Source: Fidelibacterota bacterium (GTDB taxonomy: Bacteria; Marinisomatota; Marinisomatia; Marinisomatales; UBA1611). Taken from it: DNA of 6,269 nt. The stretch spans positions 60,849-67,117 of the forward strand of contig PBKF01000030.1 of the NCBI GenBank assembly GCA_002722105.1. The letters are read 5' to 3'. Numbering within the stretch: the first letter of the stretch is position 1; each line of letters begins with the position of its first letter. A model generated the notes under the pieces. The model was not told where the DNA came from. It did no database searches and saw only the letters and a list, made by a program, of their open reading frames with translations. The position numbers were made by a program, and so were the translations under genes. Shown here one piece after another: positions 6,131 through 6,269 of the stretch.

Positions 6131-6269
6131 GATTCCGGATCTAGTTTTTGCCCCTTACCCCAAATTTCAAAATGAAGTTTTGACCCATTTATGGAACCGG
6201 AATCACCCATATAAGCAATAACATCACCTGATCTGACTTCGCTATCCACATTGGTTTGAATATTGGTTA
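6112..6269 (-). CDS. EnvC/LytM-like (M23-fold) murein hydrolase activator, C-terminal fragment
   Basis: The last 51 residues of a protein that enters from the right edge are encoded here; the N-terminus is outside the window. The fragment contains VRSGDVIAYMGDSGS, then SKLHFEIWGKGQKLDPESWL and a Lys-Lys tail before TAG. This is the end of the LytM (peptidase M23) fold, and the xLHFEIW...L(D/N)PExWL pattern is typical of EnvC-family proteins from Bacteroidetes relatives. The active-site HxH of M23 endopeptidases reads Lys-x-His here, with only the second His present (codon at 6172-6174), so the domain is probably degenerate. Degenerate LytM proteins such as E. coli EnvC are periplasmic and activate amidases during cell separation. 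It overlaps the holB start by 19 nt, so the two are likely co-expressed. A catalytic M23 peptidase remains possible because most of the protein cannot be seen. Confidence 0.8.
   Translation of the reverse strand, partial: TNIQTNVDSEVRSGDVIAYMGDSGSINGSKLHFEIWGKGQKLDPESWLTKK

Noticed and set aside
1..6269. CRISPR array, tRNA or rRNA gene, IS element or prophage
   Set aside because: No regularly spaced repeats, cloverleaf-like conserved stretches, transposase or phage-type genes were seen on either strand.

Overview
The window is an AT-rich bacterial chromosomal segment (by eye roughly one third G+C) with tightly packed genes. Three things point to the Fibrobacteres-Chlorobi-Bacteroidetes side of the tree: a Bacteroidetes-style DNA polymerase III delta-prime protein, an EnvC-like LytM C-terminus ending in LHFEIW...DPESWL, and a secreted PNGase F-family protein. 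A marine lineage such as Marinimicrobia (SAR406) would fit, but this is inference from protein style and no marker gene is present to prove it. The start codons mostly lack strong Shine-Dalgarno sequences, which also fits that group.

Layout. The right half, on the minus strand, is a compact housekeeping operon. It reads from the right edge as the tail of an EnvC/LytM-like murein hydrolase activator (6112-6269, cut by the window), holB-type delta-prime (4985-6130, overlapping it by 19 nt) and methionyl-tRNA synthetase metG (3495-4988, 4-nt ATGA overlap). At the far left, also on the minus strand, is the N-terminal half of a TatD-family metal-dependent hydrolase (1-374, cut by the window). holB, metG and tatD are commonly neighbours in bacterial genomes. 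Here metG and tatD are separated by about 3.1 kb carrying two genes on the opposite strand.

That plus-strand pair is the unusual part. The first gene (437-2107) encodes a secreted PNGase F-like glycoamidase with two extra beta-rich C-terminal domains. The second (2123-3364), 15 nt downstream, encodes a multi-pass membrane di-iron hydroxylase of the sterol desaturase / fatty acid hydroxylase superfamily, most like alkylglycerol monooxygenase (AGMO/TMEM195). The two look co-transcribed from the 62-bp divergent gap with tatD. They converge on metG across a 130-bp gap without a convincing terminator.

The housekeeping genes serve replication (clamp-loader delta-prime), translation (Met-tRNA charging), cell-wall remodelling (EnvC-like) and DNA or nucleotide metabolism (TatD). 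The inserted pair looks like an accessory envelope or secreted function acting on glycoproteins and lipids. How the two would cooperate is not known. No tRNA, rRNA, CRISPR array, insertion sequence or long repeat was seen.
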